Positions 11,601 to 20,844 of a stretch of 58,601 nucleotides of DNA are shown here, in pieces. How positions within the stretch are numbered: position 1 is the stretch's first letter; every line of letters starts with the position of its first letter. The notes below the pieces were generated by a model. That model ran no database searches. It was not told the origin of the DNA and saw only the letters and a program-made list of their open reading frames with translations. The DNA is from Helochares maculicollis (Eukaryota; Arthropoda; Insecta; Coleoptera; Hydrophilidae): the NCBI GenBank assembly GCA_033557835.1, contig JAWQRO010000098.1, positions 1 through 58,601 on the forward strand. The letters are read 5' to 3'. Made by a program: the position numbers and the translations under genes.

Positions 11601-14600
11601 TTTTAACAGTTTGCAAGTAATCCGCAAACAAGATTCCTTTTGCATTTCAAAAAGCTGATGCTTTCAACTTATTATCCGATTTCTGGATACGAAGCCATTT
11701 CGGGACCGAAAAACCAAGTTGACACCACTTTTAAGCCTCTTGTTTTGAGTCAAAATCATGATGGCAGACCAAAAAAACTTATGCTTTCACCTTATTATCC
11801 GTTTTCTGGATACAAACTTGTTTTGGGACCGAAAAATCAAGCTCTCACAACTCTTAAGCCTCTTGCTTTGAGTAAAAATCATGGTGATAGACTCATCTTA
11901 TCCAGAGTGATGAATAGACGCACAAAATCAACTTTATCCTGCTGAAAACGTTCTAAATATTGTTGATAGTCACATTTGAATGCTTTCTAAAACCCAATAG
12001 TTCAGTCAAAATATTGCTTGCTCTACCCAATGAAAGACCTAAACCTTCTACTGATTCTCTTTCAGTTACTCTATGGTTTTCCAATACGAAATCCTGTATA
12101 TTTTCTACGATTTATGGTGTTGTTGCTATTGACTTGGATCATCTTCAAGGCCTGTTCAACCACGTTTAAATTCAGAAACTTATCTTTCTGCTATACTAAC
12201 TGAAGGCGAAGAAGCCTTACACACTGTCAATATTCGTACATAAAATTCCTTTGATTTTAAACAGTTCAAAAATAAAAATTCAATCAATGCACTATACTTA
12301 ATTTTTCCGTTTTACAAAAATACTAAATGGCTTGTAAACAAAGAATGAATTGGCAGATTGAAATGAAACCGATAAGCCGATAAGCTACGTTTGGGTGGCT
12401 TTAACTACTTTCCTAATTTTCAGTTTAAAAAATAGCTTTTAAGTAACAATTTTGGAAAATTTAAAGTTTTGACTGACTTTTTATTTATTGTATAAGGAGT
12501 ACAAATAAGTTTCCGCCGTTTTTTCATAAAAAATTGAATATTTATTGTAACAAAACGGTAGTTTAAGCTTATTAAAAGTATTGTCCATCACTGGCAACTA
12601 CTTTTTTCCATCTATCAGGCAACATTCGGATTCCACATCTGAAGAACTTCTTATTTTTTGAGGCTATCCACGTATCAAACCAATTTTTGGTATCTTTATA
12701 TGTTGTGAAACGCTGCCCCGAGAGAGCATGTGCCATTGACCGGAACAGATAATCGTCGGATGGCGCTATGTCTGATGAATACGGTGGGTAACACTTCCCA
12801 ATCAAGTGTTTTCAAATAGTTTTTCATCGGAACCGCTACATGCGGACGAGCATTACCATGGAGTAGAATTATTTTGTTGTGTCTAGAATAGTATTGAGGG
12901 TGTTTTTCCTTTAGAGCACGGCTCAATCTCATTAATTGTGTTCGGCAGAGTTCCAGTAATTGTTTCGCTTGGATTAAGCAACTTATAATACACCACAACC
13001 AGCTGATCCCACCATATACAGCATGAGTTTTTTTCGTGAATATTCGGTTTTGGTGTGGATGTTGACGCGTGGCCAGGTTTTCTTCGTGATTTTCTTCTTT
13101 TTGGGTTGTCGTAATGTATCCATTTCTCATCCCCGGTGACGATTCGATGTAAAAAACTTTTTTTTTGCCTGGCTAGCAGCGTTTCACTCATGCACAATCA
13201 GCGTTCAATATCTCTTGGTTTCAATTCGTATGGAACCCAATTTCCTTGTTTATGAATTATTTCTAATGATTTTAAACCACGTGAAATTGCTTGCTGAGTG
13301 ACTTTTAATGTCAGAGCAAGTTCCTTTTGTGTTTGAGACGTATCTTCCTCCAATAATTCTTCCAATTCTGCATCTTCGTAAATTTTAGGCCTTCCACTGC
13401 GGTCTTTGTCTTCTACATCAAAATCACCGTTTTAAACTTTTGAAATCACTCACGACACGTTCTCTCATTCAAAGCAGCTTCATTATTATGCTTCTACGAG
13501 CAGTCGATGCGCCTCAGCTGCAGATTTTTTTAAATTAAAGAAATAAATTAAAACTCCCACAAATTTGGTTCAAATTTAGACATTTTCAGCTCAAGAAAAT
13601 TATATTTTACTAGCACGGAGTCACTAATGTAGTAAGATTATGTTGTTGTAGAACGAACAGACTAATTTTTAAGCCGCTTATCATCTGCAAATTCTACCGA
13701 AAGCCGCGCCTCGCGACACCTTTCTTAAAACGGCGGAAACTTATTTGTACTAATACATAAAAAGACTTTGCTGTAAGGCTGACATGTATGCCAAAATGTT
13801 TCAACGCTTGGTTTACATACATTGTTTTTGTAAAGCAGTAATTATAAACGTAGAGAGTACTTAGAAAATATTTACGTGTATTAATACACCCATTTGTTTA
13901 AAATCTATTTCGTGGCTATGAATTTGGCAACCTACACACCTTACCATAAAAAGATTCACACGCTTTTCAACTGGAGCGGAACAGAATTAAACAATTCCTT
14001 ATGCGTGTTGCGATTGAGTTGTATTACCCGTAATAAAACCTACATCCTATTGTTAAAATTACCTCTTAACTCTTCTCGGTGTTTTATTGTTACAGTTGGC
14101 ACACCATTGAAATCACTTAAGATTACGATATAAAGTGTTTTGACTAACACATCATGTTTCCAAGTATTTATAAATCGAAGCCTAGATTTGCAAAAAGAAA
14201 GTAAAGATTTAACATACTTACATTTTTTGACAATACAATCTTCTTAAAATCTTCTCTGCGAATTTCTTTCTCACTGCCAACAGTTTGCCTGAACAGTTGT
14301 TCAAGCCATTGCAGGCTGCCTTTATCGAAACCAGTTCTAGGCCTATGAAGAGCATTATTATCAAAATATGCATCTAAATATCGTATTTGAGCAGTTCATA
14401 AATCCGTTATTGTATCTCTTGACCATTATAGTTGCAAATACTACAGGTGAGATACGATATTTATATCGGTTTAACATGCGATATTTACATATCAACGTGT
14501 TTGACGTGAAAAATTCTCTTAATGTGAACCAGAGATTCTCAACATAGAATTGAGCAACGAATATCTATGCTATACATCTTTCACTTACGTAACGTATTGA

Positions 14601-15663
14601 CAGAAAGTAATGTGCAAATCTTGTAAAAACGGAATATCTTAATATCAATTACCTGTGATATCACTTTAGTATGCAATACTAGAGGAATATAGGCCTTCAG
14701 TTTTATTTAAAGGAAAAAATAAACAAACTTGACATTAATTTGGTATAAATTGCATTCGAGTGAAATCTATGTAATAGCAAGTAATAACAGAGTTTACACA
14801 TTCCTATAGGGACTGCAATTTAATGAAAAATGCTCATCATCATTTCAAAATTATAGGTTTACCTAAGAGATATAAAATTGACCTCAGTGGTTGATTTGCT
14901 TAAAAGGATTTGCGTGCAGCGTTACGTGAGTAGCTTGGTAACTAGTACAGTTGCATTTAATTGCATTAAACTTATTTTATTATACTCGGCGAGAGGTAGC
15001 CTCGAATTTTTTTATGAGCTTCAATTCAATTGCTTTTACTGCTGTGAGTTGATAAGATTCTAGTATTGCCAAAATATGTTTTCTAGAGCTCCCTAAATTG
15101 CTTAATATACGTTTGAATTAAGGTTGATCTAGTTTGAGAACGTCTGATCTACATTTACATTTATAAACACCAAGTGGGAGTAAAGTACTCTTGTTACTTA
15201 TAGATTGAGATGTTTACTAAACGAATCTATAAATTCGTACCTTGTGTTTGTTATACTTGCTAAGAAATCCATTATTTGCTCTGACGTTATTATGCCCAGG
15301 TTCTCTCTGTCTATAACTCTGTACAATTTATCGATGATCTGAAAACCGTGAGGAATAAGCAAATAACGTCTTGTTGAATACCATCACTAGTAACTTACGC
15401 CTTTAGTGTAAAAAATTTGTACGAATTGCTCCAAACATATTGGGTCATCTCCACATCGGCAATAAGCAACACTTTCTAGTTGCTCTACGAAGTCTATATG
15501 TTTTTCATCTCTGCAACAGTTATAATAAAATAATAATAGTTTGTGTTCAGGGGCTGCTCGAAACCTACGTTAGTCTTTCCTTGAGGAATTCTACCCAGTT
15601 TTCTTGAATCAGCAGTTGATCTCTATCTTGATCAAAAAGTTTAAAGAGTTGCTCCAGGAGCTC
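5285..15663 (-). CDS. NOX5: NADPH oxidase 5 (calcium-regulated), 16 exons, N-terminus missing
   Basis: Sixteen exons join in phase to 1136 residues plus stop: 15663-15569, 15510-15399, 15338-15241, 14342-14222, 10949-10799, 10726-10516, 10357-10131, 9528-9340, 9275-9082, 8941-8136, 7948-7725, 7102-6966, 6887-6750, 6468-6373, 6222-6013, 5686-5285. In order: EF-hand region (residues about 1-265), ferric-reductase membrane domain with four haem-ligand histidines (about 285-500), FAD site HPFTI (about 562), a long low-complexity insert (about 600-930), NADPH site GIGVTPFAS (about 959) and the conserved C-terminal Phe. The NOX5 family moves electrons from cytosolic NADPH through FAD and two haems to oxygen across the membrane, making superoxide, and is switched by calcium through the EF-hands. 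I see no frameshift or internal stop. The first visible exon starts in phase 0 without an ATG, so the start lies in an unseen upstream exon. Confidence 0.95.
6013..6222 (-). CDS. NOX5: NOX5 exon o: NADPH-binding motif
   Basis: Acceptor TTTTGCAG, donor GTATGT. It encodes YLDGPYGAPSSHIF, then VLIATGIGVTPFASILQSIM (the NADPH pyrophosphate loop) and the cysteine pair CCPRC found in NOX5 proteins. Confidence 0.95.
6373..6468 (-). CDS. NOX5: NOX5 exon n
   Basis: Acceptor TCCTTTAG, donor GTAAAT, phase 0 on both sides. It encodes 32 residues with TICTVDVKDLVNELRINVP, the strand region just before the NADPH-binding fold. Confidence 0.85.
6750..6887 (-). CDS. NOX5: NOX5 exon m: RRAS phosphosite-like segment, weak donor
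   Basis: The acceptor is GATGATAG. The exon encodes GEIPCSSRGAAISGLVKEFM and MRRASEVTMAK, which aligns with the SVTM region of human NOX5, where CaMKII sites are known. The donor is uncertain. GTGCAG at 6749 keeps phase 0, and so does an earlier GTGACA after RRASE. Without a donor the frame reaches TAG. Confidence 0.7.
6966..7102 (-). CDS. NOX5: NOX5 exon l: insert region
   Basis: Acceptor TTTTTTAG, donor GTAAGT. It encodes a serine/threonine- and proline-containing stretch ending VVIPLKPMNYPVGKPLE. It is supported by phase and splice sites rather than by domain homology. Confidence 0.8.
7725..7948 (-). CDS. NOX5: NOX5 exon k: insert region
   Basis: Acceptor TTTTTTAG, donor GTAAGC, phases matching both neighbours. 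It encodes a charged, serine-rich stretch (LREYMRSESEKSFDECQIRR and later FRYMRHKPTIIAF) inside the long insert between FAD and NADPH domains. No known domain is recognised. Confidence 0.85.
8136..8941 (-). CDS. NOX5: NOX5 exon j: helices 5-6, FAD domain, start of insert
   Basis: The acceptor is TTTTTCAG and the donor GTAAGT; at 806 bp it is the largest exon. It encodes WTHL and ILHGPNFWKW (helix-5 haem histidines), then VTHLVIKRPFHFDFHPGDY, EWHPFTISSAPEQ (FAD isoalloxazine site) and WTNRLYEYFEKEQ. A polar, serine-rich tail follows (about 8136-8530) and has no counterpart of this length in human NOX5. Confidence 0.95.
9082..9275 (-). CDS. NOX5: NOX5 exon i: extracellular loop and helix 4
   Basis: Acceptor CCCCACAG, donor GTATGC. 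It encodes TEWIFTMRPGILGLIGGIAN, a hydrophobic helix (LIIILMIMVVC) and VRRGGSFE before helix 5. Confidence 0.93.
9340..9528 (-). CDS. NOX5: NOX5 exon h: helices 2-3 with haem histidines
   Basis: Acceptor TTTCTAG, donor GTGAGT. It encodes LPLDQHIYFHKLTGILIFIF and VVHTISHSLNFS, carrying the histidines that in this family hold the two haems from helix 3. Confidence 0.94.
10131..10357 (-). CDS. NOX5: NOX5 exon g: linker and first membrane helix
   Basis: Acceptor ATTTCAG, donor GTAAGT. It encodes SIDRWLVPPKPK, then the hydrophobic helix around YLSFLAVFVFVNIALFI and the RAYQYREHNGFTIIARACG segment before the second helix. Confidence 0.94.
10516..10726 (-). CDS. NOX5: NOX5 exon f: EF-hands 4 and 5
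   Basis: Acceptor AATACAG, donor GTATTT. It completes the canonical loop DLDGDGLIQHKE across the splice junction. It then gives a variant loop (DADTNNRGAITYEA) with one extra residue, and ends at the regulatory-domain border (GGLLENLSI). Confidence 0.94.
10799..10949 (-). CDS. NOX5: NOX5 exon e: canonical EF-hand
   Basis: Acceptor TTTTGCAG, donor GTAAGA. It encodes PFFTERVFQIF, the canonical calcium loop DKDNSGSISLQE, and the start of the next loop (VYDLDG). Confidence 0.94.
11057..11148. repeat. Direct repeat, copy 1 (NOX5 intron)
   Basis: About 92 bp, aligning with 12404-12497 with small differences (shared blocks such as AAAATAGCTTT and AATTTTGGAAAA). Copy 1 ends exactly at the TA where family B starts. 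Confidence 0.7.
11149..12375 (-). mobile_element. Mariner family B copy, 5'-truncated (NOX5 intron)
   Basis: The transposase 3' end is at the low coordinate. The terminal repeat CTAGGTTGCCCAATAAGTTT is at 11149-11168 with TA before it. Minus-strand pieces include the C-terminal DAQGDYTE-like ending near 11240 and the N-terminal IEF helix region near 12290. Many stops are present. The other terminal repeat is missing and the element runs into the second direct repeat. Confidence 0.8.
12404..12497. repeat. Direct repeat, copy 2 (NOX5 intron)
   Basis: This is the partner of 11057-11148. It ends just before the start of the family F mariner. Confidence 0.7.
12498..13754 (-). mobile_element. Mariner family F (mauritiana-like), full length, decayed
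   Basis: Inverted termini AGTACAAATAAGTTTCCGCC are at about 12499-12518 and, inverted, at about 13733-13752. On the minus strand the transposase reads from SKFEPNLWEF near 13580, through DKDRSGRPKIYEDAELEELL, FLHRIVTGDEKWIHYDNPKR (first catalytic D) and HPPYSSDIAPSD (third), to VVASDGQYF near 12580. Several stops and frameshifts make it inactive. It sits in the 3.3-kb NOX5 intron, in the same orientation as the gene. Confidence 0.88.
14222..14342 (-). CDS. NOX5: NOX5 exon d: PRTGFDKG segment
   Basis: Acceptor CTTCATAG, donor GTAAGTATG. It encodes PRTGFDKGSLQWLEQLFRQ and IRREDFKKIVLSKN, leading directly into the canonical EF-hand of the next exon. The downstream intron is 3.3 kb and carries two mariner copies. 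Confidence 0.9.
15241..15338 (-). CDS. NOX5: NOX5 exon c: degenerate EF-hand
   Basis: Acceptor GTTTTCAG, donor GTACGA. It encodes IIDKLYRVIDRENLGIITSE, an EF-hand with a weakened loop, followed by QIMDFLASITNT. Confidence 0.87.
15399..15510 (-). CDS. NOX5: NOX5 exon b: helical N-terminal region
   Basis: Acceptor TGTTGCAG, donor GTAAGT. It encodes DEKHIDFVEQLESVAYC and CGDDPICLEQFVQIFYTKG, the spacer between the first two EF-hand-like units of insect-type NOX5. Confidence 0.87.
15569..15663 (-). CDS. NOX5: NOX5 exon a: first EF-hand-like loop
   Basis: It begins in phase 0 after ATTTTAG and ends at a GTAGGT donor. It encodes ELLEQLFKLF followed by the loop DQDRDQLLIQEN, with acidic residues at EF positions 1, 3 and 5 but no glycine at position 6. 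It is the most 5' coding exon I could recognise. Confidence 0.85.
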
Positions 15664-17560
15664 CTAAAATGAAAACAGGAACGTCAGTAAAAATCTTATA
15701 TTCATTTCAAATTCTGAAAATACTAAACATTGTAATGAGCTACCAAAATAGTATGCAAACATGCGAGACGAGGAAATTAGTTATTGTTACTAGTGTAAAG
15801 TGATGAAAAAGTGGTGGAATAGCTCTTAGTACATCAAATTATAATGTAGAACTTCTGTTTTGGAAATCCAAATGGTTATTCTAAATTGATGCATGTACAG
15901 ACTGCGTAACTGTTACAATGATTGATAGCACTGGAGCTTTTACTACGCTATCTGTCAAATTTATTTCTCTTTTAATTGATACCAAAACGTCCCCGGAAGG
16001 TATAGAGACGTGAGGTCACCAAGGAGCCGACTATGCTTAGTTTGAATAACGAAAATGGTTAATAATTATAAGCTGCCCATGTGAAACTGACGCGATAAAA
16101 TAAAAGTACGGTCTTGTAATCACGTTATGGTGCTTATAGAGAGAGACTGCGAGCTAGAAGCATTATACTTAATATTGAAGAGTATCTGTTTGAAGCATTT
16201 GTGTAAGGAACTTTACGAAGAAAGATTTGGCTGAAGTCCCGGCCTAAATCGTTAAAAGAATATCGACTGTCTTTATGAACATTTTAATGTTGAGTTCCGA
16301 TAATAAAATCACCATCCAAAAACATATTTACTTGCTTTATGTTTGTTTCAGAATTCTAAAGAATGCCTTGAGTAACTTAAAAGTAAAAGAGTAGTTTCAA
16401 TTCATAAATTAAAAAAGGATCACATATTTTATGTATAAATATCATATTAGTTAGATTGTATTTTATGACATTTCTTTTGGTGAATAAATATTATTCATTC
16501 CAGCAGTATGCTGTAGCACAGCTACATCGTTATTGTATTTTATATAGTAGGTATTAAATATAATATGAAGCACGCAAAACATAAAAATAAGATATGCATA
16601 CACATTTTTATGTAGGTATATGTAGTTGATTAGCTTGTTGGAGAAAATGGGCAAAGATTCTTCAGATTTATGTCGTATTCATCTGCGTTTATATGTAGCT
16701 TTAAGCAACCTGTTTTACAGTGGACTCTCACAAAAACCACCAAAGTGTCTATAAAGTGACAGATTACTTGGTAAGTCGTGAGACCTTTGACCTGGTGAGC
16801 TATTCGTAAGCACCTGGTGATAAAATCGTATACACGGCTCTATTCTCAGGGAGGCGGCATAAACTTAACAACTTTGAGAGTGTCGAGATTGTTGTTTATA
16901 GCGCTGGTTTCGCATTTCTTTGATGTTTTTCGGCCCCATACGTTCACATTCATAATATTAAATCGTTTGATATCACTGACGTTCTAAATGTAATTTTAAT
17001 AATTTAATGGCACTTTGGCCCATTAATTCTTTCGAAAATTTAATAATTTTAATAGCTTGTCGCGAAGAAATTACAATCTGTTGAAAACTTAACAAGACAT
17101 GAATCAAAACCGAATATCTCTTTAGCAGTTTAACATGAATAGTCTAAAAGCACATGAAACTTATTAAAATATCTTACAAATGCGAATAAGCCCATGGCGT
17201 CCTTTAGTTGGATACCGAATTAATAGTTTGGTTTTTTGAGGGGGAGGAAGTTTAGTGCTCTTCATTTTGACTTTTACTTTTGCTCATCTTAATTTGTTTT
17301 GAATCTTCACATCTTTCCAGTTTGGAAATGAAAAGTTGTTATAATTATATTTTAATCAAAAATCGCAATACTATGAACTGGTGACTCAAAGTATTTGAGG
17401 TGTCCTAGGGACTACAAAATCTGAATAAAATAATAAATAATTGACTAATTTTTGATTTTTGGAGTTACAAAGAAAACAGTCAAGCCATGATGGATAAGCA
17501 GAAATGATTAAAAGTTATTGACTCTGTAACGAAGCGTTTTTCCAGGGGTTTTAATTGTTT
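15664..17560. other. Non-coding sequence upstream of first visible NOX5 exon
   Basis: AT-rich sequence with no recognisable exon, transposon end or RNA gene. If the long-intron model of NOX5 holds, this is the 3' end of that intron. Confidence 0.5.
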
Positions 17561-18070
17561 TTAATTTTGTTTATTTCTTAGCTTGTGAGGGGGTAGGCAA
17601 CTGGAAAAACGTCGTTACTATATTTTGGGTTGCGTAAATTTTTCGGTATTTTGCGTCGGCGCCCCTGTTCGTTTTTTTTTGGCAGGATAAAAAAAATAAA
17701 AAACAGAGGGTCTTGACCGGGGGAAAGGAAAAGAGAAGGTTGTGTGCGAGCCGTCAGTAAGATAACCACGAGTTGGGTTGTTTTAAGAAATTACCGAAGT
17801 ACTACTGTGGGTGCTGTATAACTTTTGCCCTTACGGAAACCTGGGCAGGCTGTTTGCTGTTTATAAACATTTAATTTTGTGTACCAACGTAACTACCGAG
17901 CTGTAGCCGAAGCATTAAATTTACAGAATTAAGTGCTGCTTTTGTCCTTTCACTATCCACCTGGTTACATTCTCCACTGAGGCTACCCGGACAACGCAAA
18001 AGGGAGTAAACCCTTTAAAAAAATCTGGTGCCCGAGAACACCGCCGACAGCCTCCGTCCATGAGATATAA
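17560..18070 (+). mobile_element. LTR-like block, possible solo LTR with leader
   Basis: This block is distinctly richer in GC than its surroundings. It has features of an LTR 3' end: a TATA-like stretch, AATTAAGTGCTGCTTTTGTC near 17925, CCCGGACAACGCAAAAGGG near 17990, then TGGTGCCCGAGAACACCG near 18027 in the position of a primer-binding site. No second LTR and no gag or pol is seen. I could not match the TGG site to a specific tRNA, so the call is tentative. Confidence 0.35.
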
Positions 18071-18579
18071 TGTAAATGGGTTATATAAAGGTGTAAAGAT
18101 TTCATATATTTATTTATAATTTTCATATGATGATTTCTAGGAAGCTAGAATACTTTAAGTCAATAAATTTGATGGTGTTTTATTGAAGGCTTACACGAGT
18201 AGATAAATCGACCATAATACGCATACGATAAAATTACTAATCACTAATCTACTTATATCTGCCGATATTGCACCTGCCATTATAGAAAGAGTAATACATG
18301 ATGCGGCGGTATGCAATTTAATTTACTAAATAGGTTGTGTGCAATCACAAATACTTTGTAGTTTTCAGATTCGCATTTGGAATTCGAAAACATTTAGTTA
18401 ATTTTTTAGTTGTAATGACAAAACTTAAATAAATAAACATAATAAACTTATAAATAAAACAATATGTTTATTATTCTTTAATATGCCTGTTATGTACCAG
18501 AAATGTTTGCTAAATTAATACTAGGTTGTATAATAAATTTTTGGGTCGATAAGAAAGGGCGTTGCTACAAGATAATTTA

Positions 18580-19678
18580 TTAGGGGGATCGCAAAGTAAT
18601 GTCGTTTCTGCGCATGTCGATATTTGAATACCATTTGGTAGCTCATTACGTACTTGGAAGGCGTGTCAAAGAGATTCTGAGGTTACTGTATCATATTTGC
18701 TTCTGAATAATTAAGTATTAGACGTTTTTTGCAATTTGGGATGAAATACCAAATACCAAAAGAGCATATCCGGCATTGTATGCTTTTTGAGTTTCGAAAG
18801 GATAATACCTCAAATGCTGCTACTAAAACCATTTGAGATGTTTATCCAAGATCATTGGACGTTCGAAAATGCCAAAGATGGTTCTCCAAGTTCAGATCAG
18901 GCAATTTTGATCTCTCGGACGCCCATCGATCAGGACGACCAACAGCATTAGATAACGACGTGTTAAGGGCAAAAGTGGAAGCAAATCTATGTCAAACAAT
19001 TAAGGAACTTTCAAACAGCCTTTACCAACCTTGGACAACCATCCAAGAACATTTCTCGCAGATTGAAAAATAAGCAGAACTGGTGTGTGACTCCCTCCGA
19101 ACAGAATATAGCTAACCGGTTCATCACGTGCAACGTATTGCTTCAACGGCATCGTACAGACTCGTTTTTTGATCGCTTGATCACTGGAGACGAAAAATGG
19201 GTCCTGTACGACAATCCGAAACGCAAAAGGCAGTGGCAATTGGAACGAATAAACCGGTCTTTGATTGAAAAGTATTCGGCAATTGTCAACAGCAAAGGTG
19301 TTATTCTGCAACATGACAATGCAAGACCGCACTGTGCAAAACGGACCCTAGACAAAATTAACGAATTGGGGTGGGAGGTACTGCTTCACCCACCATAATC
19401 ACCCAATATTGCACCCTCGGATTATTCCGATCACTGCAACATTGTTTTAGTGGCAAAAAATTAGAACAGTTTGATGATGTCCAAAATGTTATCTCGATAT
19501 ATTTTACAGGAAAACCGATTGATTTCTACCGCTCCAACATTGACAATTTGTATACTAGATGGCAAAAGGTTGTTGATAACGCAGGTGAATATATTGTTGA
19601 TTAGAAATAAAAACTTGTTAAAAATGTAGTCGTGTGAATTTAACTTAAGAAAACGACATTACTTTCCGGCCCCCTTAA
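18580..19678 (+). mobile_element. Mariner family C (SETMAR/cecropia-like), nested in family B
   Basis: The termini are TTAGGGGGATCGCAAAGTAATGTCGTTTC at the left and an imperfect inverted partner at the right, flanked by TA at 18578-18579 and 19679-19680. The transposase reads SLDVRKCQRWFSKFRSGNF, SGRPTALDNDVLRAKVEA, FFDRLITGDEKWVLYDNP, HDNARPHCA and a final TRWQKVVDNAGEY, matching the SETMAR-type mariner lineage. An internal deletion joins the KRQW region to LERINRSLIEK. One stop near 19071 and frameshifts after 19390 add to the damage. Confidence 0.9.
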
Positions 19679-19814
19679 TATATATGTTTGCACACTCTTC
19701 ATATGAACGTGTGTGAAGTTTCATTTGAATTGAACAATTCGATTTTTGTTTACAAGTCATTTATAATCGACATGTCACAGTAGTTTTTACAATGGAAAAA
19801 TCCAGTATCGTGCA

Positions 19815-20766
19815 GTGATTGAATTTTTATTTTTAGAAGGATTAAAAGCAAAGGAAATTTATGAACGAATGTTGAAAGGCTGCAACAACTTCTCGTCTCC
19901 AATTAATATAGTAGAAAGATGGATTTCTGAATTTAATCGTGGTCGTACAAGCCTTGAAGACGATCCACGTCCAGGACGTCTAAAAACAGCAACAACACCA
20001 AAAATCGCAGAAAAAATACAGGACATCGTATTGGAAAATCGATGAGTGACTGAAAAAGATTTACTAGAAGCTGCAGGCATTGGGCAGTGTAAACAATGTT
20101 TTGACTGAAGTATTGACTTTTAGAAAGCTGTGTACAGAATGGGTGCCGCATTCGCTAACCATGGAACAAAAGTTCATTCGAATGCGACCTAGCTACATTT
20201 AGAGCGTTTTTGAAAGGATAAATTGCATTTTATGCGATGATTCATTACTATGGATGAAACTTGGGTCTATTATCATGATCCTGAATCAAAATAAGAGGAT
20301 AAAGAGTGGTGTGAGCCGGGCTCTTCGACTTCGAAACGAGTTCGGGCCCAGAATTCGATCAAGAAGGTGTTAGTATAGGTTTTTTGGGACGCGAAAAGAA
20401 TTTTGTTTGTGGCTTACTTGAAACTGGTAAAAAATTAAATTCTGAATATTATTGTAACCTATTAGTCCTATCAAAGAAAAACATTCGTGAAAAAAGACTC
20501 GGTTTGCAGAAGAAATAAAGAAATAACTCCTTTTTTATCATGGCGATGCACCGTGTCACCAGAATACTTTGACAACGGCTAAAATCCACGAATCAAAGTT
20601 AGAATTGTTGGAGTATCTACCATATTCACCAGATTTGATCCCTAGCGACTTCCATTTGTTTCCAGATTTAAACAAATTCATGCGTGGAAAACGTTTTTCA
20701 TCACATGATAACAACATAACCGATGTGGAAACGTTTTTGCAGTCTTTCCAGTGCATGGGGAGATAA
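19815..20766 (+). pseudogene. Broken family B transposase
   Basis: An open piece at 19815-20045 encodes the first helix-turn-helix (GLKAKEIYERML, then VERWISEFNRGRTSLEDDPRP). Later blocks in shifted frames include TMDETWVYYHDPESK near 20250 and the PPYSPD-like block at 20610-20680. In-frame stops at 20044 and 20294 and length changes prevent expression. Confidence 0.8.
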
Positions 20767-20844
20767 TACTATACAATAAAATGTATTTCAAAATATAAAA
20801 TTGTGTTTTTCTTATTGAATTCAAAAAGTTATAGAATAGCCTGG

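Larger units (their letters stand above)
18521..20844 (+). mobile_element. Mariner family B copy, split by a nested family C mariner
   Basis: The outer ends are CTAGGTTGTATAATAAATTT at 18521 and the inverted partner ending at 20844. TA flanks are at 18519-18520 and 20845-20846. The left 59 bases are separated from the rest by family C (18580-19678). The transposase resumes near 19792 (GRTSLEDDPRPGR, then DPES near 20280, HGDAPCHQN near 20540, YSPDLIPSDFHLFP near 20620). Stops and a shortened C-terminus show it is dead. Confidence 0.88.

Noticed and set aside
12018..12203. Plus-strand frames at 11640-12203
   Set aside because: They are antisense readings of a family B mariner transposase.
18020..18045. 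Defined tRNA primer-binding site in the LTR-like block
   Set aside because: The TGG start is right, but the next bases do not match the 3' end of a tRNA that I can name, so only an LTR-like call was kept.
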